Positions 9,360 through 18,662 of a stretch of DNA of 56,327 nucleotides are shown here, one piece after another. The translations under genes and the position numbers were made by a program. Below the pieces are notes generated by a model. That model saw only the letters and a list, made by a program, of their open reading frames with translations. It made no database searches and was not told the origin of the DNA. This DNA comes from Thermodesulfovibrio sp. GTDB taxonomy: Bacteria > Nitrospirota > Thermodesulfovibrionia > Thermodesulfovibrionales > Thermodesulfovibrionaceae. Positions within the stretch are counted from its first letter, which is position 1. The number at the start of each line of letters is the position of its first letter. The stretch spans positions 1 through 56,327 of the forward strand of contig DYFF01000009.1 of NCBI GenBank assembly GCA_020725335.1, in the 5' to 3' direction.

Positions 9360-10295
9360 ATGCTCACTAACTCTCAAGGAATAATCTTTTTTGGAACTCC
9401 AGATTTTGCAGTTCCTACTCTAAAAGCTCTTATATCAAGAGGTGAGAAAATTTCTTTGGTCGTTACACAACCAGACAAACCAAAAGGCAGGGGAAGAGAA
9501 ATACAACCTCCTCCTGTTAAAAAGGTGTCATTGGAACATGGTCTACAAATTGTCCAGCCTGAAAGGATAAAAGATGAAACATTTATAGAAAGTTTAAGAA
9601 ATCTCCAACCTGAATTTGCTATTGTAGTAGCTTATGGCAAAATCCTTCCTAAAGAAATTATAAGCATCCCCTTTTATGGCTGTGTAAATCTCCATGCTTC
9701 CTTACTGCCAAAATACAGAGGTGCAGCTCCTATTCAATGGGCGCTAATAAAAGGTGAAAAAGTTTCAGGTGTTACTACTATGCTTATTGATGAAGGACTT
9801 GATACAGGTCCTATACTGCTTCAAAAAGAAGTTTTAATTGAAGAAGATGACAATGGAGAAACCCTTTCTCAGAAGCTTTCTTTTATAGGCGCTGAATTGA
9901 TATTAGAAACTATTGATAAAATGCGTAAGGGTTTAATAGTTCCTATCCCTCAGAGGGGAGAAGCTACTTATGCACCTTTACTTAGAAAGGAAGAAGGGAA
10001 AATAAATTGGAATTTATCTGCAAAGGAGATTTTTAATCTAATTAGAGGGACTTATCCTTGGCCTTGCGCCTACTGTTTCTTCAAACAAGAAAGAATAAAA
10101 ATTATCAAAGCTCAAACCTTAGAGGGCAATTATAAACCTGGCTATATATTTAAAGCAAAGGAAGAATTAATTGTAGGTACAGCTTCAGGATTACTTAAAA
10201 TTTTACTCATTCAACCTCACGGAAAGAGAATAATGACAGCAAAGGAATTTATTTGTGGAAGAAAGATAAATGAAGGCGTGGATTACTTTTCTTAG
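9360..10295 (+). CDS. fmt: Methionyl-tRNA formyltransferase
   Basis: 311 residues, standard length. Uses 10-formyltetrahydrofolate to formylate Met-tRNA(fMet). The N-terminal Rossmann-type domain has IIFFGTPDFAVPTL and the folate-binding site NLHASLLPKYRGAAPIQWA with catalytic Asn and His. The C-terminal OB-like domain starts near YAPLLRKEEGKINW. It follows def by 8 bases and overlaps the DUF116 gene by 26 bases. Confidence 0.97.
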   Translation: MLTNSQGIIFFGTPDFAVPTLKALISRGEKISLVVTQPDKPKGRGREIQPPPVKKVSLEHGLQIVQPERIKDETFIESLRNLQPEFAIVVAYGKILPKEIISIPFYGCVNLHASLLPKYRGAAPIQWALIKGEKVSGVTTMLIDEGLDTGPILLQKEVLIEEDDNGETLSQKLSFIGAELILETIDKMRKGLIVPIPQRGEATYAPLLRKEEGKINWNLSAKEIFNLIRGTYPWPCAYCFFKQERIKIIKAQTLEGNYKPGYIFKAKEELIVGTASGLLKILLIQPHGKRIMTAKEFICGRKINEGVDYFS

Positions 10296-10821
10296 AGGGT
10301 TCGTCTTAAAGGTCTACTATCCCTTTCTAATGTTTTTAGGAGCTTTTTTAAAAAGCAAAAAAACATATTTTCAGGCTTACATTATACAACTGAATAACTC
10401 TCTTGTAATGAAGAGTAACTATCATATAAATAAGATACTTCTATTGCTTCCTCATTGTATACAGAATTCGAAGTGTGATGTAAGATTAACTTTCGATGTA
10501 TTTAAGTGTAAAAGATGTGGAATGTGTAAGATAAAAGATCTTATTGAATTAGCAGAGAAAAGCAAAATTGCCATATCAATAGCAACAGGTGGAACAATTG
10601 CAAGGAAAGTGGTAAAAGAAGAAAAACCCGATGCAATAATAGCAGTTGCTTGTGAAAGAGACCTTTCAAGTGGTATTGTAGATACCTATCCCCTCCCTGT
10701 CTTGGGAATCCTAAATGAAAGACCCCATGGCCCATGCATAGATACCACTGTAAATTTAGAGAAAGTAAAGGATGCAGTACAATGGTTTATGAAAAACTCT
10801 CAGCAAGGCAAAAATCAGTAA
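10270..10821 (+). CDS. DUF116 family cysteine-rich protein
   Basis: 183 residues. A hydrophobic N-terminal stretch (about 5-24) precedes a conserved domain of about 110 residues. The hallmark is LPHCIQNSKC followed by FKCKRCGMCKI, a cysteine array that could bind an Fe-S cluster or zinc. It continues with VACERDLSSGI and LGILNERPHGPC, the end of the DUF116 family signature. Function is not established. It sits inside a translation and rRNA-modification run (def, fmt, then rsmB), with overlaps of 26 bases upstream and 40 downstream, implying coexpression. The assigned start at ATG 10270 gives a weak GGAAG ribosome site. Confidence 0.8.
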   Translation: MKAWITFLRGFVLKVYYPFLMFLGAFLKSKKTYFQAYIIQLNNSLVMKSNYHINKILLLLPHCIQNSKCDVRLTFDVFKCKRCGMCKIKDLIELAEKSKIAISIATGGTIARKVVKEEKPDAIIAVACERDLSSGIVDTYPLPVLGILNERPHGPCIDTTVNLEKVKDAVQWFMKNSQQGKNQ

Positions 10822-12134
10822 AGATTCTTACAAAAATTTTTGAAAAAAATATCCCCTTAAAAACACTTCTTGCTGATGAAGGTCTTGATGAATTTTCTGT
10901 TTCAGATAGAGGACTTTTAAAGGAATTAGTCTACGGAGTACTAAGAAATTTATACTTTATAGATTGGCTACTTGAAAGTTTTTATAAAAATAAAAAACTT
11001 CTCTCACCTTACACAATTAATAATCTTAGGTGTGGTGTTTATCAATTGATTTTTATGGGACTACCTCCCTATGCAGTCACAAATGAATCTGTCAATATTG
11101 AAAAAGTTTTCAATGGTAAGCCATCGGTAGTAAATGCTATATTAAGAAATTTTTTGAGAAAATATATGACAAAACCTATCGATTTATCAGCTATAGTGTC
11201 AGAAATTAATAAAGATAATAAATTAGAACTTTTATCTATAAAATATTCACATCCTCAATGGATGATTAAGAGATGGCTTGAAAGATTCACAGAAAAGGAA
11301 ACAGAGGAAATATTAAAGGCAAATAATCAGAAGCCAACATTCACAATAGCCGTTAAACCTGAAGAGCGAGCTTACATAGCTGAGCATTTGAATAAAAGAG
11401 GGATTCTAAGTAAGTTTACCAAGTATGCTCCTTCAGGATTGATTATAGAGGGACAAGGTCATGAAATAAGAGAAGTCTTAAGGGACGCTAATTTTTTCTG
11501 GCTTGTGCAAGATGAAGCTTCACAACTTGCCTGTTTTTTCTTAGAACCTTTTGAAGAAATTGTAGTTTTAGATGTCTGTTCCTCACCTGGTGGCAAAGCC
11601 CTTTTAACATCTGCTTTAATGAGAAGGGGAAAAGTCATTTGTATTGAAAAAAATAGAAGAAGATACAAAATTTTAAATGAAAATATCGAAAGATTAAAAA
11701 AATTTTTACCTAAAGTGCAAATAGAAAGCCTTCTTACTGATGCCTTTGAATTCAATAAAAAAAATTGTTTTGAAAGAATAATATTAGATGCTCCATGTAC
11801 TTCTCTTGGTGTAGTAAGAAGAAATCCTGATGTGAGATATCGATGTAATGAATCAGAAATAGAGAGACTCTCAGGAAATCAAACTCGGCTTCTTGAGCAT
11901 ATTTCAAAATTTTTACATAAGGAAGGAATTCTTCTATACACTGTCTGTTCTACAGAACCTGAGGAAGGAGAAAGAGTAATTGATAATTTTTTACACAAAT
12001 TTAAGGAATTTTGTACTATAGATAGTGTACTGCCTTTTTTTAAAGATTTTTATATTGGAGAAGGTATGGTAAGAACCTTTCCCCACAAACATGAAATGGA
12101 CGGTTTTTTTATGGCAAGGATTAGGTTTAAATGA
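10782..12134 (+). CDS. rsmB: 16S rRNA (cytosine967-C5)-methyltransferase
   Basis: 450 residues from ATG 10782. An earlier in-frame ATG at 10734 would add 16 residues overlapping DUF116 and is less likely. The N-terminal NusB-like RNA-binding domain (about 5-140) is followed by the SAM-dependent methyltransferase domain. SAM motif I is VLDVCSSPGGKALL. The two catalytic cysteines are in LDAPCTSLGVVRRNPDVRYR and YTVCSTEPEEGE, typical of RsmB/RsmF m5C enzymes. The RNPDVR string is a good RsmB marker. It ends ATGA-overlapped with the PASTA gene. Confidence 0.94.
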   Translation: MVYEKLSARQKSVKILTKIFEKNIPLKTLLADEGLDEFSVSDRGLLKELVYGVLRNLYFIDWLLESFYKNKKLLSPYTINNLRCGVYQLIFMGLPPYAVTNESVNIEKVFNGKPSVVNAILRNFLRKYMTKPIDLSAIVSEINKDNKLELLSIKYSHPQWMIKRWLERFTEKETEEILKANNQKPTFTIAVKPEERAYIAEHLNKRGILSKFTKYAPSGLIIEGQGHEIREVLRDANFFWLVQDEASQLACFFLEPFEEIVVLDVCSSPGGKALLTSALMRRGKVICIEKNRRRYKILNENIERLKKFLPKVQIESLLTDAFEFNKKNCFERIILDAPCTSLGVVRRNPDVRYRCNESEIERLSGNQTRLLEHISKFLHKEGILLYTVCSTEPEEGERVIDNFLHKFKEFCTIDSVLPFFKDFYIGEGMVRTFPHKHEMDGFFMARIRFK

Positions 12135-12628
12135 AAAAGTTTTTCTATATATTAGGAGCAATATTCGCTGGATTTATAAGTGGTTATTTGTTGTTATCCT
12201 TTGTAATACTGTCTGGTAAAGTAGAAGTTCCTGATCTTAAGGGAAAAGATATTGTCCAAGCAAATCAAATATTGAAAGAGAAAGGTCTTTACATAAGAAT
12301 AGATGGACAAGAATATTCTGATAATCCCTCAGGGACTATTTTTAAACAAGAACCGCCAGCAGGTACTAAAATAAAGGCTGGCAGAGAAATAGGAGTAATT
12401 ATAAGTAAAGGATTAAGATTTAACGTATTACCAGATGTAACAGGAATTTCCTATGAAGAAGCTGAAAAAAGACTACAAGAAAGTGGAATACCAATTGAAA
12501 AAGTTATATATATTAATTCAGATAGCCACCCTCCATTAACAGTGATAGCTCAAAGACCAGAGCCAAATGAAGGGGGGCAGGCTATTAAATTGCTTGTATC
12601 AAAAAAACAAAAGGAGGAAGAAAATTGA
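12131..12628 (+). CDS. Membrane-anchored PASTA-domain protein
   Basis: 165 residues. One N-terminal membrane helix (about 4-28) is followed by two PASTA domains. The first starts near VEVPDLKGKDIVQANQILKE and the second near VLPDVTGISYEEAEKRLQ. PASTA repeats bind muropeptides or peptidoglycan when attached to kinases and PBPs, but there is no kinase or PBP domain here, so this is a stand-alone PASTA protein with the repeats in the periplasm. It overlaps rsmB by 4 bases (ATGA) and rpe by 4 bases. Small PASTA proteins between rsmB and rpe occur in other Gram-negative anaerobes. The role is unknown; a cell-wall sensing or scaffold role is inference. Confidence 0.85.
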   Translation: MKKFFYILGAIFAGFISGYLLLSFVILSGKVEVPDLKGKDIVQANQILKEKGLYIRIDGQEYSDNPSGTIFKQEPPAGTKIKAGREIGVIISKGLRFNVLPDVTGISYEEAEKRLQESGIPIEKVIYINSDSHPPLTVIAQRPEPNEGGQAIKLLVSKKQKEEEN

Positions 12629-13284
12629 CTTTAATAGCACCCTCTTTGCTTTCTGCTGATTTTGGAAAGCTTTCTGAAGAAGTAAAACTTGCTGAAGAAG
12701 CTGGAGCAGATATTATTCATATTGACGTAATGGATGGTTTATTTGTTCCCAATATCACTATAGGACCTTTAGTGGTAGAAGCTGTAAAAAAATCAACTAA
12801 TCTCCCTTTAGACGTCCATTTAATGATTGTCAATCCCGATAAATTTATTGAACAATTTATAGAAGCTGGGGCAGATATTTTAACTGTGCATGTAGAAGTA
12901 TCCTTGCATCTTCACAGAACCATTTGGAGTATAAAAGAAAAGGGGATTAAAGCAGGAGTATCTCTTAATCCTGCAACTCCTATATATTCTTTAGAAGAAA
13001 TAATAAAAGATTTAGATTTAATTCTTATTATGTCTGTTAATCCAGGATTTGGAGGGCAATCATTTATTCCCGCTTCAATAGATAAAATTAAAAGAACAAA
13101 ACGTTTGATAAATAAAAACAAATCAAATACGCTTATTGAGGTAGATGGTGGAGTAAAAATATCTAATGCTAAAGAAATTGCTAAAGCAGGTGCTGACATT
13201 CTTGTTATGGGTTCAGAATTTTTTGGGCAAAAGGACTATAAAAAATTTATGAAAAAATTGAGGGAAAAGTTAAATGAAAATTGA
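12625..13284 (+). CDS. rpe: Ribulose-phosphate 3-epimerase
   Basis: 219 residues, complete (beta/alpha)8 barrel. Interconverts ribulose-5-phosphate and xylulose-5-phosphate in the non-oxidative pentose phosphate pathway. Motifs: APSLLSADFGKL, HIDVMDGLFVPN with metal His and Asp, DVHLMI, MSVNPGFGGQSF, EVDGGV. The start is TTG 12625, supported by AAGGAGGAAGAAAA immediately upstream. It shares the pathway with the split transketolase genes at 16224-18015. Confidence 0.97.
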   Translation: MTLIAPSLLSADFGKLSEEVKLAEEAGADIIHIDVMDGLFVPNITIGPLVVEAVKKSTNLPLDVHLMIVNPDKFIEQFIEAGADILTVHVEVSLHLHRTIWSIKEKGIKAGVSLNPATPIYSLEEIIKDLDLILIMSVNPGFGGQSFIPASIDKIKRTKRLINKNKSNTLIEVDGGVKISNAKEIAKAGADILVMGSEFFGQKDYKKFMKKLREKLNEN

Positions 13285-14320
13285 AGAATATATAAAAAAA
13301 GCAGAAGACTTAAGAAGCAAAGGTTTTTTTAAAGAATCTCTAAAAATATGGCTTAAAATTTATAAACAAGGAATAGAGAATAACAATCCAGAACTCACCT
13401 TGGACTCACTTCTTGCATTAGGAGATTTACATAGAATAATGGGTAATTTTAATAAATCTCTTGAATTTTACAATGAAGCTTTTGAAATTGCTGAAATATT
13501 AAGGCATGAAAGAGCTATTGCAGATAGCCTAAGTGGGGCAGCTTTGAGCCATAAGGCTATAGGCAATTGGAAAGAAGGGTTAAAACTTATCAGAAAAGCA
13601 AGGAAAATATATGAAAAAAATAAAGATAAAAAAGGTATAGCTTTTACTTTATGGGCTGAAGGTGCTATTTGGAGATTTGGAGGAAGGATAAAAAAATCCT
13701 TAGATAACTTTAAAAAAGCCTTAGAAGTATTTAAAATTTTAAAAGACAAGATTGCTTTAGGATATACCTATTGTGGTTTAGGAGGGAGTTCGAGAGTGAA
13801 TGGTGATTTTTTAGCTTCTATGAAATATTACGAGAAAGCTAACAAAATATTTAGAGAAAAAAAAGATAAATTTGGCATTGCTTACTCCTACTGCGGAATC
13901 GGTAATGCTTTTAGAATGCGTAATGAACTTAAAGAAGCAGAACAAAATTTTAAAAAAGCCTTAAAAATATACAGAGAAATTGGGGATATAGTTAGTTCCT
14001 CCTATACTTTATGGAGTCTTGCTATTACTAAGCTAATAGATGAATACAAAAAAAATAAAAAAACTAAGGATTATAAGGAAGCCTATAATTTAATTATTCT
14101 TGCAGAAAATAATTTTATAAAATGTAATGACCCAAGAGGATTAATTTACTGTAAAATAACAAAAGCAATGATATACTATCTAAATAACAAAAGAACAATA
14201 GGCAAAAAAATATTAATGGAAGCATTTGAAAATGCCAAAGATTATAATTTTATTTTAGAGAAAAAATATGCTCAAGGCATATTAAGTGGAAAATATACGG
14301 TTCCATTTAATATCCCTTAA
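13274..14320 (+). CDS. Tetratricopeptide-repeat protein, function unknown
   Basis: 348 residues made almost entirely of TPR-type helical pairs from about residue 35 to 330, for example ALGDLHRIMGNFNKSLEFYNEAFEIA, GAALSHKAIGNWKEGLKLIRKA and GIGNAFRMRNELKEAEQNFKKALKIYREIGD. Repeats are about 40 residues, as in the Rapsyn/LGN type. No signal peptide or membrane segment is seen, so it is probably cytoplasmic and binds a protein partner. It overlaps rpe by 11 bases. Very lysine-rich, but similar in composition to its neighbours. Confidence 0.8.
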   Translation: MKIEEYIKKAEDLRSKGFFKESLKIWLKIYKQGIENNNPELTLDSLLALGDLHRIMGNFNKSLEFYNEAFEIAEILRHERAIADSLSGAALSHKAIGNWKEGLKLIRKARKIYEKNKDKKGIAFTLWAEGAIWRFGGRIKKSLDNFKKALEVFKILKDKIALGYTYCGLGGSSRVNGDFLASMKYYEKANKIFREKKDKFGIAYSYCGIGNAFRMRNELKEAEQNFKKALKIYREIGDIVSSSYTLWSLAITKLIDEYKKNKKTKDYKEAYNLIILAENNFIKCNDPRGLIYCKITKAMIYYLNNKRTIGKKILMEAFENAKDYNFILEKKYAQGILSGKYTVPFNIP

Positions 14321-14332
14321 TAATTATAATTC

Positions 14333-14881
14333 ATGATGATAACTGAGAAAATAATAACAATTCCGAATATTTTATCAGCTTTAAGGATATTCCTCGTTCC
14401 TTTATTTATCTTTTCTATGAATATTAGAGATTATTCTCTAGCATTAAAAATTTTAATTTTAGCTGGCATAACAGACAGTATTGATGGAATAATTGCAAGA
14501 AAATTTAATCAAATTTCTAAATTAGGCATTTTCCTTGACCCTTTAGCAGATAAATTTCTGTTAATTAGTATAATGATAACCTTTTATATGCATCAGTTAG
14601 TTCCAAGATGGTTTATATTGTTACTTTTTACAAGAGATATATTAGTTGCACTTGGATGGTTAGAAATCTATCTAAGAAAAAAGAAATTAATGAATCCCCT
14701 CCTCTTAGGTAAAATATGTAATGCTTCTGTAGTGATTATCTTCAGCTATGTTCTTTTTGCTTTAAATTTTAACCTTTCAAAGCCTTCTCCTTTTCTATAT
14801 TTATTAATTTCATTTATCGCTGTAGCTTCATTTATTCAATACTTAATACAGAGATTAAGCAGTGACAACAAGAGGAGTTAG
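14333..14881 (+). CDS. pgsA: CDP-diacylglycerol-glycerol-3-phosphate 3-phosphatidyltransferase
   Basis: 182 residues, a polytopic inner-membrane enzyme with about five or six helices that makes phosphatidylglycerophosphate. The CDP-alcohol phosphatidyltransferase signature is complete: DSIDGIIAR, nine residues, then GIFLDPLAD (D-x2-DG-x2-AR-x9-G-x3-D-x3-D). Two adjacent ATG codons (14333 and 14336) are possible starts. A TATAAT at 14325-14330 lies 2 or 5 bases before them, so a leaderless mRNA starting at the second is possible. The 3' end overlaps the DUF512 gene by 20 bases. Confidence 0.93.
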   Translation: MMITEKIITIPNILSALRIFLVPLFIFSMNIRDYSLALKILILAGITDSIDGIIARKFNQISKLGIFLDPLADKFLLISIMITFYMHQLVPRWFILLLFTRDILVALGWLEIYLRKKKLMNPLLLGKICNASVVIIFSYVLFALNFNLSKPSPFLYLLISFIAVASFIQYLIQRLSSDNKRS

Positions 14882-16148
14882 AATTGAATATATAGAGCCT
14901 CTTAGTCCTGCAGAAAAAAGTGGCCTCAAAAAAGGGGATATCGTAATATCAATAAATAAACACCGAATAAAAGACGCTTTAGATTTAATGTTTTATTCTG
15001 CAGAGGAAAATCTAAATATAGTAATTCTTAGAGACGGACAAACAATAAATCTAAAAATAAAAAAAGGATATGAATCTTTAGGAATAGAGGTAGAAACATT
15101 CAGAATAAAAAGATGCCGAAATAAATGTCTTTTTTGTTTTGTAGAACAGCTTCCAAAAGGACTTAGAAAATCATTATACATTAAGGACGAAGATTATAGA
15201 GCAAGTTTTCTATATGGTAATTATATAACCCTAACAAATCTAAAGAAAGAGGATTATGAGAGAATAAAAAGATTGCATCTGAGCCCTCTGTATGTCTCTG
15301 TTCATGCTACAGCTCCTGAAATAAGGAATATGTTATTAGGAAATTATGATGCTCTACCTGTACTTGAAGAATTAAAAAAGCTTGTTCAAAGCAAAATTAA
15401 GCTACATACGCAAATTGTTTTATGCCCAGGATTTAATGATGGAGAAGTTCTTGAAAAAACTATAATGGATTTATATAAATTCTATCCTTATGTAAGTTCC
15501 ATAGCGATTGTCCCTGTGGGATTAACTAAATACCATAAAAATAATCTTCAACCAGTTACTAAACAAAAGGCTGAAGATGTAATATCTATCGTTGAGGTTT
15601 ATCAAAAGAGATTTTTTAAAAAACATGGTATGACAATCGTATATCTTGCAGATGAATTTTATATTAAAGCTGAGCAAAACTTCCCTAGAATCAGTATATA
15701 CGATGATTTCCCTCAAATAGAAAACGGTGTTGGTATGGTGCCTTTGTTTCTTCATAAAGTTAAAAAATTAAATATTCCTAAACTAAAATTAAAAAATAGA
15801 ATTGTTACTTTTACAGGGGGTTCTTTCTATCCTTTTCTTTTAGAATTTATTAAAAAATTAAAAGAGAAAAATATTGCTATTGACTTAATACCCGTAAAAA
15901 ATAATCTTTTTGGAGAAAGTGTCACTGTAACAGGCTTATTAGCTGGAGAGGATATAATTAAGACATTAGCACCATATGTGGAAAAAAATAACATTGTATT
16001 GGTACCTGAAGTTACTATGAAGGATAGCGAGAATAAATTTTTAGATGATATGACTCTTGAGGATATTGAAAAAATATTAGAGGTAAAAGCCCTAAAAGTA
16101 GGGAGTGAGCCATTGGATTTAATATCTTTAATAAAAACTCTAAGTTAA
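14862..16148 (+). CDS. DUF512 family protein (PDZ plus radical-SAM-like Fe-S oxidoreductase)
   Basis: 428 residues from GTG 14862. The N-terminal segment (about 5-65) is PDZ-like: IEYIEPLSPAEKSGLKKGD. Next comes RCRNKCLFCFVEQLPKG, a C-x3-C-x2-C cluster motif of the radical SAM type, then LYIKDEDYRASFLYGNYITLTNL, diagnostic of this family. The C-terminal DUF512 domain includes FTGGSFYPFLLEFIKKL. Members are annotated as putative Fe-S oxidoreductases of unknown substrate. Overlap with pgsA suggests translational coupling, but that is not enough to assign a lipid role. A weak terminator follows. Confidence 0.88.
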   Translation: MTTRGVRIEYIEPLSPAEKSGLKKGDIVISINKHRIKDALDLMFYSAEENLNIVILRDGQTINLKIKKGYESLGIEVETFRIKRCRNKCLFCFVEQLPKGLRKSLYIKDEDYRASFLYGNYITLTNLKKEDYERIKRLHLSPLYVSVHATAPEIRNMLLGNYDALPVLEELKKLVQSKIKLHTQIVLCPGFNDGEVLEKTIMDLYKFYPYVSSIAIVPVGLTKYHKNNLQPVTKQKAEDVISIVEVYQKRFFKKHGMTIVYLADEFYIKAEQNFPRISIYDDFPQIENGVGMVPLFLHKVKKLNIPKLKLKNRIVTFTGGSFYPFLLEFIKKLKEKNIAIDLIPVKNNLFGESVTVTGLLAGEDIIKTLAPYVEKNNIVLVPEVTMKDSENKFLDDMTLEDIEKILEVKALKVGSEPLDLISLIKTLS

Positions 16149-16176
16149 ATCTTCTTAAAACTAAGATGTTTTTTTT
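16149..16176 (+). terminator. Weak intrinsic terminator after the DUF512 gene
   Basis: ATCTT (16149-16153) can pair with AAGAT (16163-16167) over a 9-base loop, followed by eight T residues (16169-16176). The stem is short, but the U-tract and its place just after a stop codon fit termination. Confidence 0.5.
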
Positions 16177-16189
16177 AGAATTTTTGATT

Positions 16190-16195
16190 TATAAT
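16190..16195 (+). promoter_or_regulatory. Putative -10 box for the transketolase/ftsEX operon
   Basis: TATAAT lies 28 bases before the GTG start at 16224, leaving a leader of about 22 bases containing the GGGAGG ribosome site. No good -35 box is visible. Confidence 0.45.
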
Positions 16196-16223
16196 TAAAA
16201 AATTACTCAAACAGGGAGGCAAA

Positions 16224-17048
16224 GTGGCTGATATAGCTTTTCTTAATGAAATGGCAAAAACTCTAAGAATAGAAATTTTAAAGATGCTTACAAAAGCTGG
16301 TTCAGGTCATACAGGAGGAAGTCTTTCTGCTGCTGATATTGTTGCTGCACTTTATTTTTACAAAATGAAACATGATCCAAAAAATCCCAAATGGGAAGAA
16401 AGAGATAGATTCATCCTCTCTAAAGGACATGCAGCACCAGTTCTTTATACAGTGCTCTCTCTTACAGGATACTTCGATAAATCTCTATTGAACACTCTTA
16501 GACAACTAAATTCGCCCCTTCAAGGACATCCTTGTTGTAAAAGTCTTCCTGGAATTGAGGTTTCAACAGGTTCTTTAGGACAAGGTCTTTCAGTAGCAAA
16601 CGGGATGGCATTAGGATTGAAATTAGATGGAATTCCTTCAAGAGTTTACTGCTTGCTTGGTGATGGTGAAATTCAGGAAGGACAAGTATGGGAAGCTGCG
16701 ATGACAGCCTCCCATTACAAATTAGATAATTTATGCGCCATAATTGATAATAATGACCTACAAATTGATGGATACTGCTCGGAAGTGATGAATATATATC
16801 CAATTGATGAAAAATTTAGAGCATTTGGATGGAATGTATTTAAAATAGACGGACATAAAATGGAAGAAATCATATACGCCCTTGATGAAGCAGAAAAAAT
16901 AAAGGGTAAACCTACTTTAATTTTAGCTAAAACAATAAAAGGAAAAGGTGTTTCTATATTTGAAGGTAAAGCTAAATATCATGGCATAGCTCCTACTGAA
17001 GAGGAGCTTGAAATTGCTATTAAGGAGCTTAAAAATGGGAAAAACTGA
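16224..17048 (+). CDS. Transketolase, N-terminal (thiamine-pyrophosphate binding) subunit
   Basis: 274 residues. Start GTG 16224 with GGGAGG at 4 bases. Covers the pyrophosphate/metal-binding half of transketolase: SGHTGGSLSAADIVAALYF, SKGHAAPVLYT, GSLGQGLSVANGMALG, GDGEIQEGQVWEA and DNNDLQIDG. The GDGE...N element is the TPP-metal motif. It needs the downstream subunit for activity, as in split transketolases of archaea and many anaerobes. It overlaps the second subunit by 14 bases. Confidence 0.95.
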   Translation: MADIAFLNEMAKTLRIEILKMLTKAGSGHTGGSLSAADIVAALYFYKMKHDPKNPKWEERDRFILSKGHAAPVLYTVLSLTGYFDKSLLNTLRQLNSPLQGHPCCKSLPGIEVSTGSLGQGLSVANGMALGLKLDGIPSRVYCLLGDGEIQEGQVWEAAMTASHYKLDNLCAIIDNNDLQIDGYCSEVMNIYPIDEKFRAFGWNVFKIDGHKMEEIIYALDEAEKIKGKPTLILAKTIKGKGVSIFEGKAKYHGIAPTEEELEIAIKELKNGKN

Positions 17049-18015
17049 GTGTGGCTGCGCACCAAATAGCCTATCAGAATTCGTTGGTAAAGACATAGCA
17101 ACAAGAGATGCGTATGGAATGGCTCTTGTAGAATTAGGCAAAAAATACCCTAATATAGTAGTTTTAGATGCTGATTTAAGTTGTTCCACAAAAACAGCGC
17201 TTTTTGCAAAAAACTTTCCAGAAAGATTTTTCAATATGGGAATTTCAGAACAAGATATGATGGGCACTGCTGCTGGATTAGCATTAACAGGGAAAATACC
17301 TTTTGCATCAACCTTTGCAATTTTTGCCACAGGCAGAGCCTGGGAACAAGTTCGACAAACCATCTGTTACTCTAATGCTAATGTAAAAATAGTAGCAACG
17401 CACGGAGGAATTACTGTTGGTGAAGATGGTGCTACTCATCAGGCTTTAGAAGATGTTGCCCTTATGCGAGTCATCCCCACAATGACTGTAATTGTTCCAG
17501 CTGACGCTTACGAAACTGTCCAATGTATTAATACAGCAGTAGATTATTATGGTCCTATGTATATAAGGCTTGGAAGATCAAAAGTGCCTTCAGTCTTACC
17601 TGCAGAGTACAAATTTCACATAGGAAAGGCATATATATTTAATCTTGGTAAAGACGTAAACATAATTGCCAATGGAATAATGGTTGCAGAGGCTTTGAAA
17701 GCTGCAGAAGTTCTTAATAAAGAGGGAATCAGCACTGGTGTAGCAAATTTTTCCTCTGTAAAACCGCTTGATGAAGAAGCTTTACTTCATATTGCAAAAA
17801 ACTCAAAACTTATTGTTACAACAGAAGAACATTCGGTAATTGGAGGGCTTGGCTCTGCAGTAGCAGAATTTGTATCTGAGAATCATCCCGTTAAAGTAAA
17901 AAGAATCGGAGTTAATGATACCTTCGGTTGCTCAGGGACTTGGAAGGAACTTATAAAATTCTATGGACTTACAGCAGAAAATATAATTAACACTGTAAAA
18001 AATTCACTAAAATGA
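17035..18015 (+). CDS. Transketolase, C-terminal (pyrimidine-binding) subunit
   Basis: 326 residues from ATG 17035, preceded by AGGAG at 7 bases. A longer frame from TTG 17008 has no advantage. Contains the pyrimidine-binding half, with the catalytic-type Glu in [19 protein letters not shown], then SGT-like [21 protein letters not shown] and the C-terminal domain [15 protein letters not shown]. Pairs with the preceding gene to convert pentose phosphates, working with rpe upstream. A short N-terminal extension ([11 protein letters not shown]) is cysteine-containing and not typical. It overlaps ftsE by 4 bases (ATGA). Confidence 0.95.
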   Translation: MGKTECGCAPNSLSEFVGKDIATRDAYGMALVELGKKYPNIVVLDADLSCSTKTALFAKNFPERFFNMGISEQDMMGTAAGLALTGKIPFASTFAIFATGRAWEQVRQTICYSNANVKIVATHGGITVGEDGATHQALEDVALMRVIPTMTVIVPADAYETVQCINTAVDYYGPMYIRLGRSKVPSVLPAEYKFHIGKAYIFNLGKDVNIIANGIMVAEALKAAEVLNKEGISTGVANFSSVKPLDEEALLHIAKNSKLIVTTEEHSVIGGLGSAVAEFVSENHPVKVKRIGVNDTFGCSGTWKELIKFYGLTAENIINTVKNSLK

Positions 18016-18662
18016 TAACCTTTCTCGGAGTATATAAATATTATGATTCTGTACCTGTGCTTCAAAGTCTTTCTTTCAAAATAGAGAAAGGAGAACTTAT
18101 ATTTATAACAGGTCCATCAGGTGCTGGAAAAACAACACTTTTAAAATTAATTTTCGGGAGTGAAAGACCTGATGAAGGAGAAATTAAAGTAGGAGATTTT
18201 GAACTTTCCAGAATTAGACAGTCAGAAATTCCCCATTTAAGAAGAATCGTTACCTTTGTTTTTCAAGATTTTAAACTGAGACAGGACCTCACCGTATACG
18301 ATAATGTAGCCCTACCTCTTTTAGTAATGGGACAGAAGGAAAGAGACATAAAACAAAAAGTATATGATACTCTTAAAAATGTAAATCTTAGACACAAAGC
18401 AGATACACTCGTTAGAACTCTATCTGGTGGTGAACAGCAGCGAATAGCTATTGCAAGGGCAGTAATTACTAACCCGCGAGTTATTCTTGCTGACGAACCA
18501 ACAGGCAACCTTGACCCTGATACCTCAAGGGATGTTATGAATCTTTTCAAAAGCGTTAATGCATTAGGTTGTACTGTGGTAATCGCCACTCACAACCCTG
18601 AACTCTTTAAAAATACTGCTTATAGAGTCTTACATCTAAAGGAAGGAAAATTTTTAAAATGA
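18012..18662 (+). CDS. ftsE: Cell division ABC ATPase FtsE
   Basis: 216 residues. Walker [11 protein letters not shown]-loop VFQDFKL, signature [15 protein letters not shown], Walker [13 protein letters not shown] and H-loop ATHNPEL are intact. With FtsX it forms the divisome ABC complex that controls septal peptidoglycan amidases through an EnvC-type activator. It is coupled by 4-base overlaps to both the transketolase gene and ftsX. Confidence 0.94.
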   Translation: MITFLGVYKYYDSVPVLQSLSFKIEKGELIFITGPSGAGKTTLLKLIFGSERPDEGEIKVGDFELSRIRQSEIPHLRRIVTFVFQDFKLRQDLTVYDNVALPLLVMGQKERDIKQKVYDTLKNVNLRHKADTLVRTLSGGEQQRIAIARAVITNPRVILADEPTGNLDPDTSRDVMNLFKSVNALGCTVVIATHNPELFKNTAYRVLHLKEGKFLK

